37,653 nucleotides of DNA from Actinomycetes bacterium. GTDB lineage: Bacteria > Actinomycetota > Thermoleophilia > Solirubrobacterales > 70-9. Numbering within the stretch: the first letter of the stretch is position 1; each line of letters begins with the position of its first letter. The translations under genes were made by a program, and so were the position numbers. Below are positions 1 through 7,907 of the stretch, one piece after another. Location of the stretch: positions 1 to 37,653 of the forward strand of contig JAEZIQ010000058.1 of the NCBI GenBank assembly GCA_023436605.1. Direction: 5' to 3'. The notes under the pieces were generated by a model that searched no databases, was not told where the DNA came from, and saw only the letters and a list, made by a program, of their open reading frames with translations.

Positions 1-832
1 GCTTGACACCGGCAGCATCGAGACCGAGCGGTTCAACGTCGGGTCGGCGGCCGCCGGCGATGACCAGGTAATCGACCTCGGCCGAGTTGTCCCCGTATGT
101 GAACCTGACCGAGTTCTCGCCGACTTCGACGTTCTCGACCGGGGTACCGGTTGAGATCTCGATGCCCTGCTTCTTGAAGGTCCGCTCGACCACCCGGACA
201 ACATCCTTGTCCTCCGCCGGCAGGATCTGGTCGAGCATCTCGACCAGGATCACTTCAGTTCCGTAGCGGATGTAGGCGGAGGCGATTTCGGAGCCGGAGG
301 CGCCGGCGCCGACCACGGCGATCCTGTCCGGCTGCTCCGGCAGCGACCATGCTCCCCAGGTGTCCAGCACCCGGTCGGAGAACTCGACTCCGGGAATCGC
401 CTGGGCGACCGAACCGGTGGCAAGGATCACCTTGTCGGCGCCGTAGACGGTGTCGCCGACCTTGACGTCACCTTCGGCGGTGAGGCTGCCTTCGCCCTCG
501 ATCAGCTTGATCTTGTTCTTGTCGAAGAGACCCTTGACACCGCTGGAAAGGCTGGCCGACACGTCGGTGCGGCGCTGGCCGAGCGCCTCCCAGTCGAGCT
601 CGACACCCTGGACCTTGACCCCGATGTCGGCGCTGTTCTTCGCATCGTCGAGTACCTCTGCTGTGTGCAGCATGGTCTTCGCCGGAATGCACGCGTAGTT
701 GAGGCAGCGGCCTCCGGTCTTGTCCGACTCGACCACCGCGGTGGACTTGCCGAGCTGGGCGGCGCGGATCGCGGCCACGTAGCCACCCGGTCCGGCGCCG
801 ATAACGATTACGTCGAAAGATTCATCAGCCAT
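1..832 (-). CDS. lpdA: Dihydrolipoyl dehydrogenase, partial (C-terminus outside the window)
   Basis: Flavoprotein disulfide reductase, probably the E3 subunit of 2-oxoacid dehydrogenase complexes, which reoxidises dihydrolipoamide with NAD+. The protein opens MADESFDVIVIGAGPGGYVA, an FAD-binding GxGxxG motif. The redox-active disulfide motif CLNYAC follows near residue 43; the family consensus is CLNxGC, so Ala replaces the usual Gly. A second Rossmann motif, GAGASGSEIA, marks the NAD-binding domain. About 277 codons are present and the frame is open at base 1, so the interface domain is missing. The ATG lies 35 bases downstream of the membrane-protein stop and may be cotranscribed with it and thiE. 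Mycothione or mercuric reductase are less likely alternatives, because the truncation hides the C-terminal His-Glu pair. Confidence 0.85.
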   Translation of the reverse strand, partial: MADESFDVIVIGAGPGGYVAAIRAAQLGKSTAVVESDKTGGRCLNYACIPAKTMLHTAEVLDDAKNSADIGVKVQGVELDWEALGQRRTDVSASLSSGVKGLFDKNKIKLIEGEGSLTAEGDVKVGDTVYGADKVILATGSVAQAIPGVEFSDRVLDTWGAWSLPEQPDRIAVVGAGASGSEIASAYIRYGTEVILVEMLDQILPAEDKDVVRVVERTFKKQGIEISTGTPVENVEVGENSVRFTYGDNSAEVDYLVIAGGRRPDVEPLGLDAAGVK

Positions 833-867
833 GGTCAGCCGAGACTACCGGAGCAGCCTCGGCTGAT

Positions 868-1440
868 TCACTGGGAACCGGGGCGTTCGGGCATCTGGAT
901 CCGGGCCATCGCCTTGACCATGAACCAGAAAAGCACCGATAGTCCAACCACGAGGATCAGCGTGCCGATGATCTGGATCAGGGTCGGAGCCGTGACCATG
1001 CCGAGCACACCGCCCATGATCAGAAGAACGAGCAGCATCTGGAAGCCGAGCACCGCCCAGTACTTGGCCTTCCACATCCCCCAGGCCATGGCCGAGATGA
1101 CCAGGGCAAACAAAGCCCACTGGGCGACGTTCACGTCCTGGCCTCCGGCGTCGGCTCCGGTTACGAGCGCGTAGATCGCCGAGCCCCAGAGCAAAACGCT
1201 GATCACCGTCGAGACGAGCGCCCCAACCGTGACCACGGTCGGCCTTTCGCCTTCGGCCAGCGGAACCAGCGCATCCCGGGCGGCCTGGTTCTTGACTTCA
1301 GCCTTGGCGTAGCCGGCCTTCATGGCGTCGGCTCCGGACTGTTTCGGCTGCCCGTTGCCGGAACCGTTGGCCAACGGGTCGACGGCACGGGCCCCCCGCT
1401 GCTTTCGCCGGGCGGGTTTCTTCGGGTCCTGCTCAGCCAC
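868..1440 (-). CDS. Small integral membrane protein of unknown function
   Basis: I do not recognise a named family. The 190-residue product has a charged, Lys/Arg-rich N-terminal tail of about 65 residues and then four hydrophobic segments (roughly residues 70-94, 105-122, 128-148 and 154-178). This suggests a four-helix inner-membrane protein with a cytosolic basic tail. I chose the GTG at 1440, which overlaps the end of thiE by 8 bases, because the longer open frame to 1566 reads thiE out of frame. The overlap suggests translational coupling to thiE, but nothing in the sequence ties the protein to thiamin. The coding call is good; the function is unknown. Confidence 0.75.
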   Translation of the reverse strand: MAEQDPKKPARRKQRGARAVDPLANGSGNGQPKQSGADAMKAGYAKAEVKNQAARDALVPLAEGERPTVVTVGALVSTVISVLLWGSAIYALVTGADAGGQDVNVAQWALFALVISAMAWGMWKAKYWAVLGFQMLLVLLIMGGVLGMVTAPTLIQIIGTLILVVGLSVLFWFMVKAMARIQMPERPGSQ

Positions 1441-2137
1441 CGGGCAGCACCTCTTCGCCGACCGCCGCGAAGGAGCGGCGCAGGCTGGCGGCGACCGCGG
1501 CAGGGTCGGCCGCGTCCCGGATCGCCCGGACCACGCAGAGTCGCCTCGCTCCGGCCTCGAGCACATCCACAGCGTTGTCAGGATCGATACCGCCGATCGC
1601 GAAGAAGGGAAGGGTCGCGGTCGTGGCGGCGTGGCGGATCAGCTCGAGCCCAACGGCCGGCCGGCCCGGTTTGGTTGGGGTCTCGGTGATCGGGCCGACG
1701 CTGATGTGGTCGATCGGCACCCCGTCACGCACGGTCTGGTGGGCCGCGGCGATCTGCTCCTCGGAGTGAGTCGAGAGCCCCAGCAGGTGATTCGGTCCGA
1801 TGATCTCCCGGGCCTCGGCCACCGTCATGTCTTCCTGTCCGATGTGGACGCCGTCGGCTCGCACCGACATCGCGAGCTCGGGGTCGTCGTTGAGGATGAA
1901 GGGAACTCCGTACGTGTCGCAGATCCGGCGGAAGGTGTCGGCTGCGCGTTCGATTACCCGGGTCCCGGCTTCTTTCTCGCGGAGCTGAACGATGTCCACA
2001 CCGCCGTCGAGGGCCGCCCGGAGGAGCGGTTCCGGGTCCTGCCCGTTCGGGGTGGCGTCGCAGACGAAGTAGAGCCTGGCGGTCCGCAGGCGTTCACGCC
2101 GCAGATTGCCGGCACCTTCGCTTGGCTCGAAGCTCAT
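1433..2137 (-). CDS. thiE: Thiamine-phosphate synthase
   Basis: Joins hydroxymethylpyrimidine pyrophosphate and the thiazole phosphate to make thiamin monophosphate, in the cytosol. The 234-residue protein is a TIM barrel with the family landmarks: VQLREKEAG (pyrophosphate/HMP site), FILNDD, ADGVHIGQED, LGLSTHS, VGPITETPTKPG and the phosphate loop FAIGGI. It carries an N-terminal extension of about 20 residues. It diverges from the riboswitch-controlled thiO/thiSG operon, separated by about 150 bases. The riboswitch is on the opposite strand and so does not control this gene. The start is the first ATG in frame, with only a weak ribosome-binding site. Confidence 0.93.
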   Translation of the reverse strand: MSFEPSEGAGNLRRERLRTARLYFVCDATPNGQDPEPLLRAALDGGVDIVQLREKEAGTRVIERAADTFRRICDTYGVPFILNDDPELAMSVRADGVHIGQEDMTVAEAREIIGPNHLLGLSTHSEEQIAAAHQTVRDGVPIDHISVGPITETPTKPGRPAVGLELIRHAATTATLPFFAIGGIDPDNAVDVLEAGARRLCVVRAIRDAADPAAVAASLRRSFAAVGEEVLPGG

Positions 2138-2169
2138 GGCCTGAGGATAGAGGCCGGTAAGCTAGGACC

Positions 2170-2263
2170 ACCTGCGGGAGCCCTTAGCCCGGGCTGAGAG
2201 GGTGGCGCCGAAGCCACCGACCGCCTGAACCTGATCCGGGTAATTCCGGCGAAAAGGGAAAGG
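2170..2263 (+). promoter_or_regulatory. TPP (THI-box) riboswitch
   Basis: The conserved thi-box core is easily seen: GCGGGAGCCC near 2174, CTGAGA at 2194-2199, then CCTGAACCTGATCCGGGTAA from about 2224 and CCGGCGAAAAGGGA. The P3 arm is a perfect 6-base-pair hairpin (GGTGGC 2201-2206 with GCCACC 2213-2218). The element ends about 24 bases before the thiO start and leaves little room for a terminator, so it probably controls translation initiation when TPP is bound (inference). It would regulate thiO and the thiS-thiG fusion. Confidence 0.93.
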
Positions 2264-2286
2264 GCAGCCGGCTCCGCAGGGACCGG

Positions 2287-3435
2287 ATGAAAAAGGAAAA
2301 CTCGAACAGCAAAGCCGATGTGATCGTGGTCGGAGCCGGCCTGATCGGACTGGCCGCTGCCTGGGAGATCTCCGGCCGCGGCGCCAAGGTGACCGTGGTC
2401 GAACGGGACGCTCCGGGCTGCGGTGCGACGCGGGTGGCCGCCGGAATGCTGGCTCCGATCGGCGAGCTCGACTTCGGGGAACCGGAGCTGCTCGGGATGA
2501 ACCTCCGCTCGCGTGAGCTCTACCCGGACTTCATCGCCGCGATCGAATCGGCGACCGGTCTCGATACCGGGTTTCGGCACACCGGCGCCCTTCACGTCGC
2601 ACTTGATCGCGACGAGGCAGGGGAGCTAAAGCGGGTGATGGAACTGCAAAAGGGCCACGGGCTCGATTCGAGGTGGCTCGGTCCGATGGCCGCCCGTGAC
2701 CTCGAACCTGGCGTAAGCCCTTCCCTGGCTGGCGCGGTGCTGGTCGAAGATGACGCGGTGGTCGATCCGCGGGCCCTGGTCGAAGCCCTCCGGGTTGGCC
2801 TGGCCGGTCGCGGAGTGTCGATCGAACGGGCCGAGGTCACCGGGCTGATCCGGGAGAACGGCGGCCAGGTTGCCGGAATCGAGACATCGGTAGCGAGCCT
2901 CGAGGCCCCAATCGTGCTGGCCGCCCCCGGGGCGGAAGCCGGTGTGGCCGGATGGCTGCCCGAGGAAGTGCGGCCGCCGGTCCGCCCGGTCAAGGGCCAG
3001 GTGGTCGAGCTTCAGGGTGATCCGGAAGATCCCGCCTGCAGCCGGATCCTCGGGTCGGAACGGGTTTACATCGCGCCCCGGCCGGATGGGCGACTGATCC
3101 TCGGTGCCACGGTGGAAGAGATGGGTTTCGATCGCCGGGTCACCGGCGGCGGGGTCCACGAGCTGCTGCGGGAGGCCTATCGCCTCCTGCCTGACGTCGC
3201 CGAGATGGAGTTCCTCGGTGCGACCGCCGGACTCCGGCCCGGCACGCCCGACAACCTGCCGGTGATCGGCAACACCGCGATCGAGGGTCTTGTACTCGCC
3301 ACCGGCCACTACCGCAACGGGATCCTGCTGGCTCCGGTCACGGCCGTCGCGGTAGCTGATCTGATCGCTGGCCAGGAGTCCGATGCCGTTGCCGCCGCCA
3401 GGCCGGACCGGTTCACAAGACAGGAGACGAAGTAA
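2287..3435 (+). CDS. thiO: Glycine oxidase
   Basis: FAD-dependent amine oxidase that turns glycine into iminoacetate (dehydroglycine), the glycine-derived precursor of the thiazole ring in aerobes. The 382-residue protein has the Rossmann FAD motif VVGAGLIGLAAAWE at about residues 15-28, the motif GATRVAAGMLAP, and the C-terminal FAD/substrate segment ATAGLRPGTPDNLPVIG followed by TGHYRNGILLAP, all typical of ThiO in the DAO family. It is the first gene after the TPP riboswitch. Its TAA stop directly abuts the GTG of the next gene, with no spacer, so the two are cotranscribed and probably coupled. This choice of ThiO, rather than ThiH, implies oxygen-dependent thiazole synthesis. Confidence 0.93.
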   Translation: MKKENSNSKADVIVVGAGLIGLAAAWEISGRGAKVTVVERDAPGCGATRVAAGMLAPIGELDFGEPELLGMNLRSRELYPDFIAAIESATGLDTGFRHTGALHVALDRDEAGELKRVMELQKGHGLDSRWLGPMAARDLEPGVSPSLAGAVLVEDDAVVDPRALVEALRVGLAGRGVSIERAEVTGLIRENGGQVAGIETSVASLEAPIVLAAPGAEAGVAGWLPEEVRPPVRPVKGQVVELQGDPEDPACSRILGSERVYIAPRPDGRLILGATVEEMGFDRRVTGGGVHELLREAYRLLPDVAEMEFLGATAGLRPGTPDNLPVIGNTAIEGLVLATGHYRNGILLAPVTAVAVADLIAGQESDAVAAARPDRFTRQETK

Positions 3436-4434
3436 GTGCAGATCGAACTGAATGGACGCCCGACCGAGGTGCGCGAGGGAACGACCATCGCCGAGGTGAT
3501 CGGACTGGTCGGCGGCGATCGGATCCCCGAGGACCGCCGCGGCGTGGCGGTCGCGCTTGACGGTGAGGTCGTGCCGCGTTCTTCCTGGGAGTCGACCAGG
3601 CCGGACGAAGGAGCGTCGATCGAAGTGGTCGCGGCGATCCAGGGCGGTTCGGGCGAGCATGACCTCGATCGGTGGGAGCTTGGCGGGCGGACCTGGAACT
3701 CGCGTCTGATCGCCGGCAGTGGGGGCTTCCGCTCGCTAGAGGCGATGGAAAGCGCCCTTGCTCTTTCCGGGACCGAGATCATCACGGTCGCGCTGCGCCG
3801 GCTCGACCCTGAAGCCCAGGGTTCGGTCATGGACGTGATCCGCAAGCTCGACCTTTTCATCCTGCCCAACACCGCCGGCTGTTACACCGCCCGCGACGCG
3901 GTTCGCACCGCCCGGCTCGCCCGCGAAGCGTTCGAAACCGAGTGGGTGAAACTCGAGGTGATCGGGGACGACCGGACCCTGCTGCCCGATGCCCCCGAGC
4001 TGCTGCGGGCGGCGGAGGAACTGGTCGCCGACGGATTCACGGTGTTGCCCTACACCAACGATGATCCGATCCTCGCGGCCCGCCTCGAAGCGGCCGGCTG
4101 CGCGGCGGTGATGCCGTTGGGAGCCCCGATCGGCTCCGGCGCGGGGATCCGCAACCCTTACAACATCTCGATCATCGTCGAGAAAGCAAAGGTGCCGGTG
4201 ATCCTCGACGCCGGGATCGGCACCGCCTCCGATGCCACCCTGGCCATGGAGCTTGGCTGCGATGCCGTGCTCCTGGCCAGCGCTGTTTCCCGGGCGGAAA
4301 ATCCGGACCTGATGGCCACCGCGATGAAGTACGCGGTCCGCGCCGGCCGCGCCGCCCGGGAAGCGGGCCGCATCCCGAAGCGGCTCTACGCCGAGGCCAG
4401 CACTCCCGAAGAGGGTTTGCCGGGCCTCGGCTAG
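3436..4434 (+). CDS. thiG: ThiS-ThiG fusion: sulfur carrier plus thiazole synthase
   Basis: Residues 1-71 are a ThiS-like ubiquitin fold (starting MQIELNGRPTEV) that ends in the diagnostic Gly-Gly (residues 70-71). A short linker leads into a full ThiG TIM barrel from about residue 78 to the end. ThiG landmarks are LIAGSGGFRS, the Schiff-base lysine in VKLEVIGDD (Lys172), PYTNDDPILA, PLGAPIGSGAGI and ILDAGIGTASDA. ThiG makes the thiazole phosphate from DXP, dehydroglycine and ThiS thiocarboxylate. Because the Gly-Gly is internal, it cannot be activated by ThiF unless the chain is cut or an unusual route is used. Such fusions are known. The GTG start directly follows thiO. No thiF is in the window. 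Confidence 0.93.
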   Translation: MQIELNGRPTEVREGTTIAEVIGLVGGDRIPEDRRGVAVALDGEVVPRSSWESTRPDEGASIEVVAAIQGGSGEHDLDRWELGGRTWNSRLIAGSGGFRSLEAMESALALSGTEIITVALRRLDPEAQGSVMDVIRKLDLFILPNTAGCYTARDAVRTARLAREAFETEWVKLEVIGDDRTLLPDAPELLRAAEELVADGFTVLPYTNDDPILAARLEAAGCAAVMPLGAPIGSGAGIRNPYNISIIVEKAKVPVILDAGIGTASDATLAMELGCDAVLLASAVSRAENPDLMATAMKYAVRAGRAAREAGRIPKRLYAEASTPEEGLPGLG

Positions 4435-4444
4435 TAGAGAAGAG

Positions 4445-4518
4445 TGCCCCCTCTGGGATTCGAACCCAGGACTCACAGGTTAAAAGCCTGCAGCTCTAAC
4501 CAACTGAGCTAAGGGGGC
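4445..4518 (-). tRNA. tRNA-Lys (anticodon UUU)
   Basis: The minus strand folds as a standard tRNA. The 7-base-pair acceptor stem is GCCCCCT (4518-4512) with AGGGGGC (4452-4446) and discriminator A (4445). The D arm is AGCTCAGTTGGTTAGAGCT, the anticodon arm is CAGGCTTTTAACCTG with anticodon TTT, and the T arm is CTGGGTTCGAATCCCAG. The 3' CCA is not encoded. It lies alone between thiSG and the exported paralogue pair; no integrase or attachment-site duplication was seen next to it. Confidence 0.97.
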
Positions 4519-4620
4519 CTCCGAATCTTTGCACTCGACCGGTTTTCCCGGCGTCCCGGGGCCAGGTTTGTCAAGATTGAAACGTCAGGCACCGTCCCTC
4601 GTTCCTCCCGGAGGAGAACC

Positions 4621-6273
4621 TTGAAGTCAGCATCCGTCGCGCGCCAGAGCGCTTTCCTGTCGTACCCGATTCTTCTTGTGGCGCTCGTAGCCACTCTCCT
4701 TCTGGCTCCCGCAGCCAGGGCGGGCACCGTCGTGGCGGACACCGGCTTTCGTCCCGGCGTCAACGGATTCTCGTTCGAGAACTACGGCGGAGGCGACTAC
4801 AAGAACCTGGACGTTGCCGAGGTCCAGAAGATCTTCGGTCGGGCTGCCTGCATTTCGGGGAAGGGCGCGACCTGCGTTCTCAACCCCGGCGTGCGGAACT
4901 GGATGAACACGATCAACGGGTACATGGACGGCGGCCACTGCTACGGGTTCTCCGCCTTGGCCCAGTACATCTACAACGGACAGCTCCCTCGCTTCGGGTA
5001 CAGCTCCCTGGCCGCTTTCGGAGGTGGCCCCAACCCCTTCGACCTGGGTGTCGAAAACGGGCGCCTGCAGCGCTCGATCGCCAGGTCGTTCGCGTTCCAG
5101 ATTCTGCCTTCCGTGAACAGCCAGAGCGTCCGCGGAACTCCGAACCGAGTGCTCCGGCACCTGATTGACAACCTCGAGAACAGCTCGGGCGAAGCCTGGA
5201 ACCTGATGATCTTCCAATGGGGAATGCAGGCCGGTCACGCGATCACGCCCTACGCGGTCGAGCGTATGGGTGACGGGATATTCCACATCCACGTCTACGA
5301 CAACAACTGGCCCGACGATGCGAACCGTCGCGTGATCGTGAACACGAGGAAGAACACCTGGCGTTACCGCTCCTCGATCAACCCCAACGTCACGGAGGCC
5401 GATTACGTCGGCAACGCCCGGTCGAACAGTCTTTTCCTACGTCCGAACAAGCCGGCCCTGGGCATCCAGCCCTGCACCGCCTGCTACGGCCGGCAGGGCG
5501 CTCATTCCCGTTTCAATCAGATCACCCTCTCGGGAACTGCCGACGAGCATGCCCGGCTGCTGATCACCGATTCGAAGGGTCGCCAGACCGGCAACCTGGG
5601 CGGACGCCTGATCAACCAGATCCCAGGCGCGAAAATCCTGCCCCAGGCTTCGTCCCCGATCAAGTTCGCCGCCGACGGGACGATCGAGACGATCAGTGAC
5701 AGCCCCGAACCGGTCTACCTGATCCCCAAGGGTCTCAAGGTCCGGATCCGGATCGACGGCCGCGACATGACCGTGAGAGACCGGGAGTCGCTGGGCGTGG
5801 TCGGGCCGACCTTCGACTCGACTGTCGAGAACCTGAAGATGGGTCCGGGCAAGGTCGCCTACGCGACACTCGCCCCGAAGAAGCAGACCCTCTCGATCAC
5901 CGGAGCCAGCGGTGAATCCTCGCCCAAGGTCACCTTCGGTGCCCAGAGCAGCCGGGCTGCCTACCGGATCAAGGCGAGCGCACTCGGAGCCGCTCCGCGC
6001 TCTACCTTCTTCTTCGCCAAGAAGCAACGTTACCGGCTGCTGCGAATCGGCAAGAAGGCGAGCGGTCCCCAGGACTGGAAGGTTGTGATCAACAAGGTCA
6101 GCGCTCAGGGCGAGACAAGGTTCGTCCGCAACTATCGTCTGCGTGGCAACCAGGTCGCTTTCCTCTATTACGGCCCGCTGGCCGCCGGGAAACGTGCCTA
6201 TGTGGTGATCGCATCGGCGAATGGCGACCGGGTGAAGCTTCTGAAACTGCGAGAAGTACGGGCCAAGGGCTAG
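4621..6273 (+). CDS. Exported protein with putative Cys-His-Asp papain/transglutaminase-like domain (paralogue A)
   Basis: No named family is recognised with certainty. The 550-residue product has a signal peptide (cleavage likely after AARA, residue 34). Residues 35-275 hold an ordered set of motifs resembling a thiol-enzyme triad: GGHCYGFSAL (Cys107), GHAITPYAVE (His206) and HVYDNNWP (Asp227). A second conserved block has a CxxC pair (Cys285/Cys288), the GRQG motif and a segment with TDSKGRQTGNLGGR. The last 200 residues look like beta-rich, Lys/Arg-containing extracellular domains without recognisable motifs. Start is TTG, chosen because GGAGGAG sits 4 bases upstream. A very similar gene follows 12 bases later, so the two form a duplicated operon. 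Catalysis is inferred from residue order only; a non-enzymatic surface protein is possible. Confidence 0.8.
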   Translation: MKSASVARQSAFLSYPILLVALVATLLLAPAARAGTVVADTGFRPGVNGFSFENYGGGDYKNLDVAEVQKIFGRAACISGKGATCVLNPGVRNWMNTINGYMDGGHCYGFSALAQYIYNGQLPRFGYSSLAAFGGGPNPFDLGVENGRLQRSIARSFAFQILPSVNSQSVRGTPNRVLRHLIDNLENSSGEAWNLMIFQWGMQAGHAITPYAVERMGDGIFHIHVYDNNWPDDANRRVIVNTRKNTWRYRSSINPNVTEADYVGNARSNSLFLRPNKPALGIQPCTACYGRQGAHSRFNQITLSGTADEHARLLITDSKGRQTGNLGGRLINQIPGAKILPQASSPIKFAADGTIETISDSPEPVYLIPKGLKVRIRIDGRDMTVRDRESLGVVGPTFDSTVENLKMGPGKVAYATLAPKKQTLSITGASGESSPKVTFGAQSSRAAYRIKASALGAAPRSTFFFAKKQRYRLLRIGKKASGPQDWKVVINKVSAQGETRFVRNYRLRGNQVAFLYYGPLAAGKRAYVVIASANGDRVKLLKLREVRAKG

Positions 6274-6285
6274 GAGACCTGACAA

Positions 6286-7875
6286 ATGATGAAGAAGTCG
6301 CTGTTCACGCTGCTGTTCTCCCTGCTTGCCACGCTCGCGTTCACGACGTCCTCGCAGGCCGGCACTATTGTCGCCGACTCGGGTTTCCGGGTTGATCCGA
6401 ACGGGTTTTCGTTCAAGAACTACGGCGGCAGTTCCGGCTACTCGAACCTGGACGAGCACGAGATGCAGCGACTGTTCGGGGCTTCCGTCTGCCTGACGGG
6501 CCGGGGAACGGAATGCGTCCTCACCTCCGCCGCCCGCGCCTGGATGGACAGCCAGAATGAAGATATGGAGGGCGGGCACTGTTATGGGTTTTCGGCGCTT
6601 GCGAACCTGATCTACAAGGGCCAGATCACCCGCTTCGGCTACCCCTCCATCGAGTCGCTCGGCGGCGGGCCCTTCACCTTCGACCTGCCGATTGAGAACA
6701 ACCGGCCGCTCCAGGGCGCAATCGCCCGCGCGTTCGCTACCCAGACTCTTCCGTCGGTGATCGCGGGAGGAGTCTACGGTCGCCCGACCGAGATCCTCGA
6801 CACGCTGCTCAAGGAACTCAATCCCGTCGAACGCGAGAGCTACCAGCTCGGAATCTTCAAGCGCGGGTATGAAGGCGGGCACGCGATAACGCCATACGCC
6901 GTGGAAGCCATGGGCGACGGCATCTTCCATGTCCACGTGTACGACAACAACTGGCCCGGCGATGAGTCACGTCGCCTGATCATCGACCGCAACGCTGACA
7001 CCTGGTCCTATTACGCCTCTCAGAATCCTGACCGACCGCAGGCACTCTACGAAGGCGACGCGAAATCCCAGACACTCATCCTGAAGGCGACCCGGCCCAG
7101 CCTCGGTATCCAGGATTGCCCCTTCTGCGGCGGCCGTCAGGGTGGCAGGTCGATGTACACCCAGGTGACGATCTCCGGGGGGTCGTTTGAGAGTGCCCGC
7201 CTGCTTTTCACCGACCGCAAGGGCCGCAAGACCGGATACATCGGCGGCCGGTTCGTCAACCGGATCCCTGGCGCGAAGATCCTTCACCGCGTTTCCAACT
7301 ATCAGGACACGCTCGAGCCGATCTACCTTATTCCGCGGAAATCATGGTTCAAGGTCAGGGTCAGCGGGCACGCCCTGAAGTCGCCGGTCAGGCAAAGTCT
7401 CTCGATGGTCGGACCGACCTTCGACGCCACCGTGAACGACATCCGGATCAAGCCCGGTCAGGTCGCTCACGCGACGCTCGCCCCGCGACGCCAGCGGCTC
7501 GCGTTTGGCGCGACCACGCTGGACGAGTATCCCGAGGTCGATTTCGGAGCCCAGTCGAAGCAGGTGTCCTACGCGATCCGTTTCCAGGTTGACCAGGAAC
7601 CACGAGGGACCAAACTGGTCTTCACCAAGTCGCCGCGATACGGCCTGCTCCGGGTCGCGGCCGCGAAGAAGAATCCTCGCCTGTTCGCCGTGGTGATCCA
7701 GCGCTTCGCAAAGCGTGGCGATGCGACCTTCGCGAGGACCTACCGGCTCCGCGGCAAGGAGCAGGCTTACCTCGCGTATGGCCCGCTGGCCAGGCCGAAC
7801 GGTCTGGCCCGGATCGTCGTCGCCAACCCACGAACCGACAAGATCCGAACCCTGAAAGTCACCCGGGCCGAGTAA
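6286..7875 (+). CDS. Exported protein with putative Cys-His-Asp papain/transglutaminase-like domain (paralogue B)
   Basis: Paralogue of the preceding gene, 529 residues. It has a short Lys-led signal peptide (cleavage near SSQA, residue 25), and the mature protein starts GTIVADSGFR, matching GTVVADTGFR in paralogue A. The putative triad is retained: GGHCYGFSAL (Cys99), GHAITPYAVE (His199), HVYDNNWP (Asp220). The CxxC pair (Cys278/Cys281) before GGRQG and the TDRKGRKTGYIGGR segment are also kept. It lacks about 13 residues found in A after the GAKIL motif. The ATG at 6286 follows AGGAGACC; a second ATG comes immediately after. The gene ends at a strong hairpin shared with purH. Function unknown; the strict conservation of the three motifs in both copies argues that they matter. 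Confidence 0.8.
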   Translation: MMKKSLFTLLFSLLATLAFTTSSQAGTIVADSGFRVDPNGFSFKNYGGSSGYSNLDEHEMQRLFGASVCLTGRGTECVLTSAARAWMDSQNEDMEGGHCYGFSALANLIYKGQITRFGYPSIESLGGGPFTFDLPIENNRPLQGAIARAFATQTLPSVIAGGVYGRPTEILDTLLKELNPVERESYQLGIFKRGYEGGHAITPYAVEAMGDGIFHVHVYDNNWPGDESRRLIIDRNADTWSYYASQNPDRPQALYEGDAKSQTLILKATRPSLGIQDCPFCGGRQGGRSMYTQVTISGGSFESARLLFTDRKGRKTGYIGGRFVNRIPGAKILHRVSNYQDTLEPIYLIPRKSWFKVRVSGHALKSPVRQSLSMVGPTFDATVNDIRIKPGQVAHATLAPRRQRLAFGATTLDEYPEVDFGAQSKQVSYAIRFQVDQEPRGTKLVFTKSPRYGLLRVAAAKKNPRLFAVVIQRFAKRGDATFARTYRLRGKEQAYLAYGPLARPNGLARIVVANPRTDKIRTLKVTRAE

Positions 7876-7904
7876 GCAGTCGGGCCGGCGACCGGCCCGA
7901 CTGC
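7876..7904. terminator. Bidirectional hairpin terminator between paralogue B and purH
   Basis: A perfect 13-base-pair inverted repeat (7876-7888 with 7892-7904) with a 3-base loop fills the 32-base space between two convergent stop codons. There is no T-run on either side, as is common for actinobacterial terminators. Confidence 0.8.
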
Positions 7905-7907
7905 TGG

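Noticed and set aside
4435..4620. Genomic island at tRNA-Lys
   Set aside because: No integrase, attachment-site repeat or composition shift was seen near the tRNA. The adjacent exported paralogues have GC-rich codon use like their neighbours.
5437..6936. Open frame of 499 codons on the minus strand
   Set aside because: Antisense to the two exported paralogues, whose plus-strand reading has signal peptides, motifs and mutual similarity.
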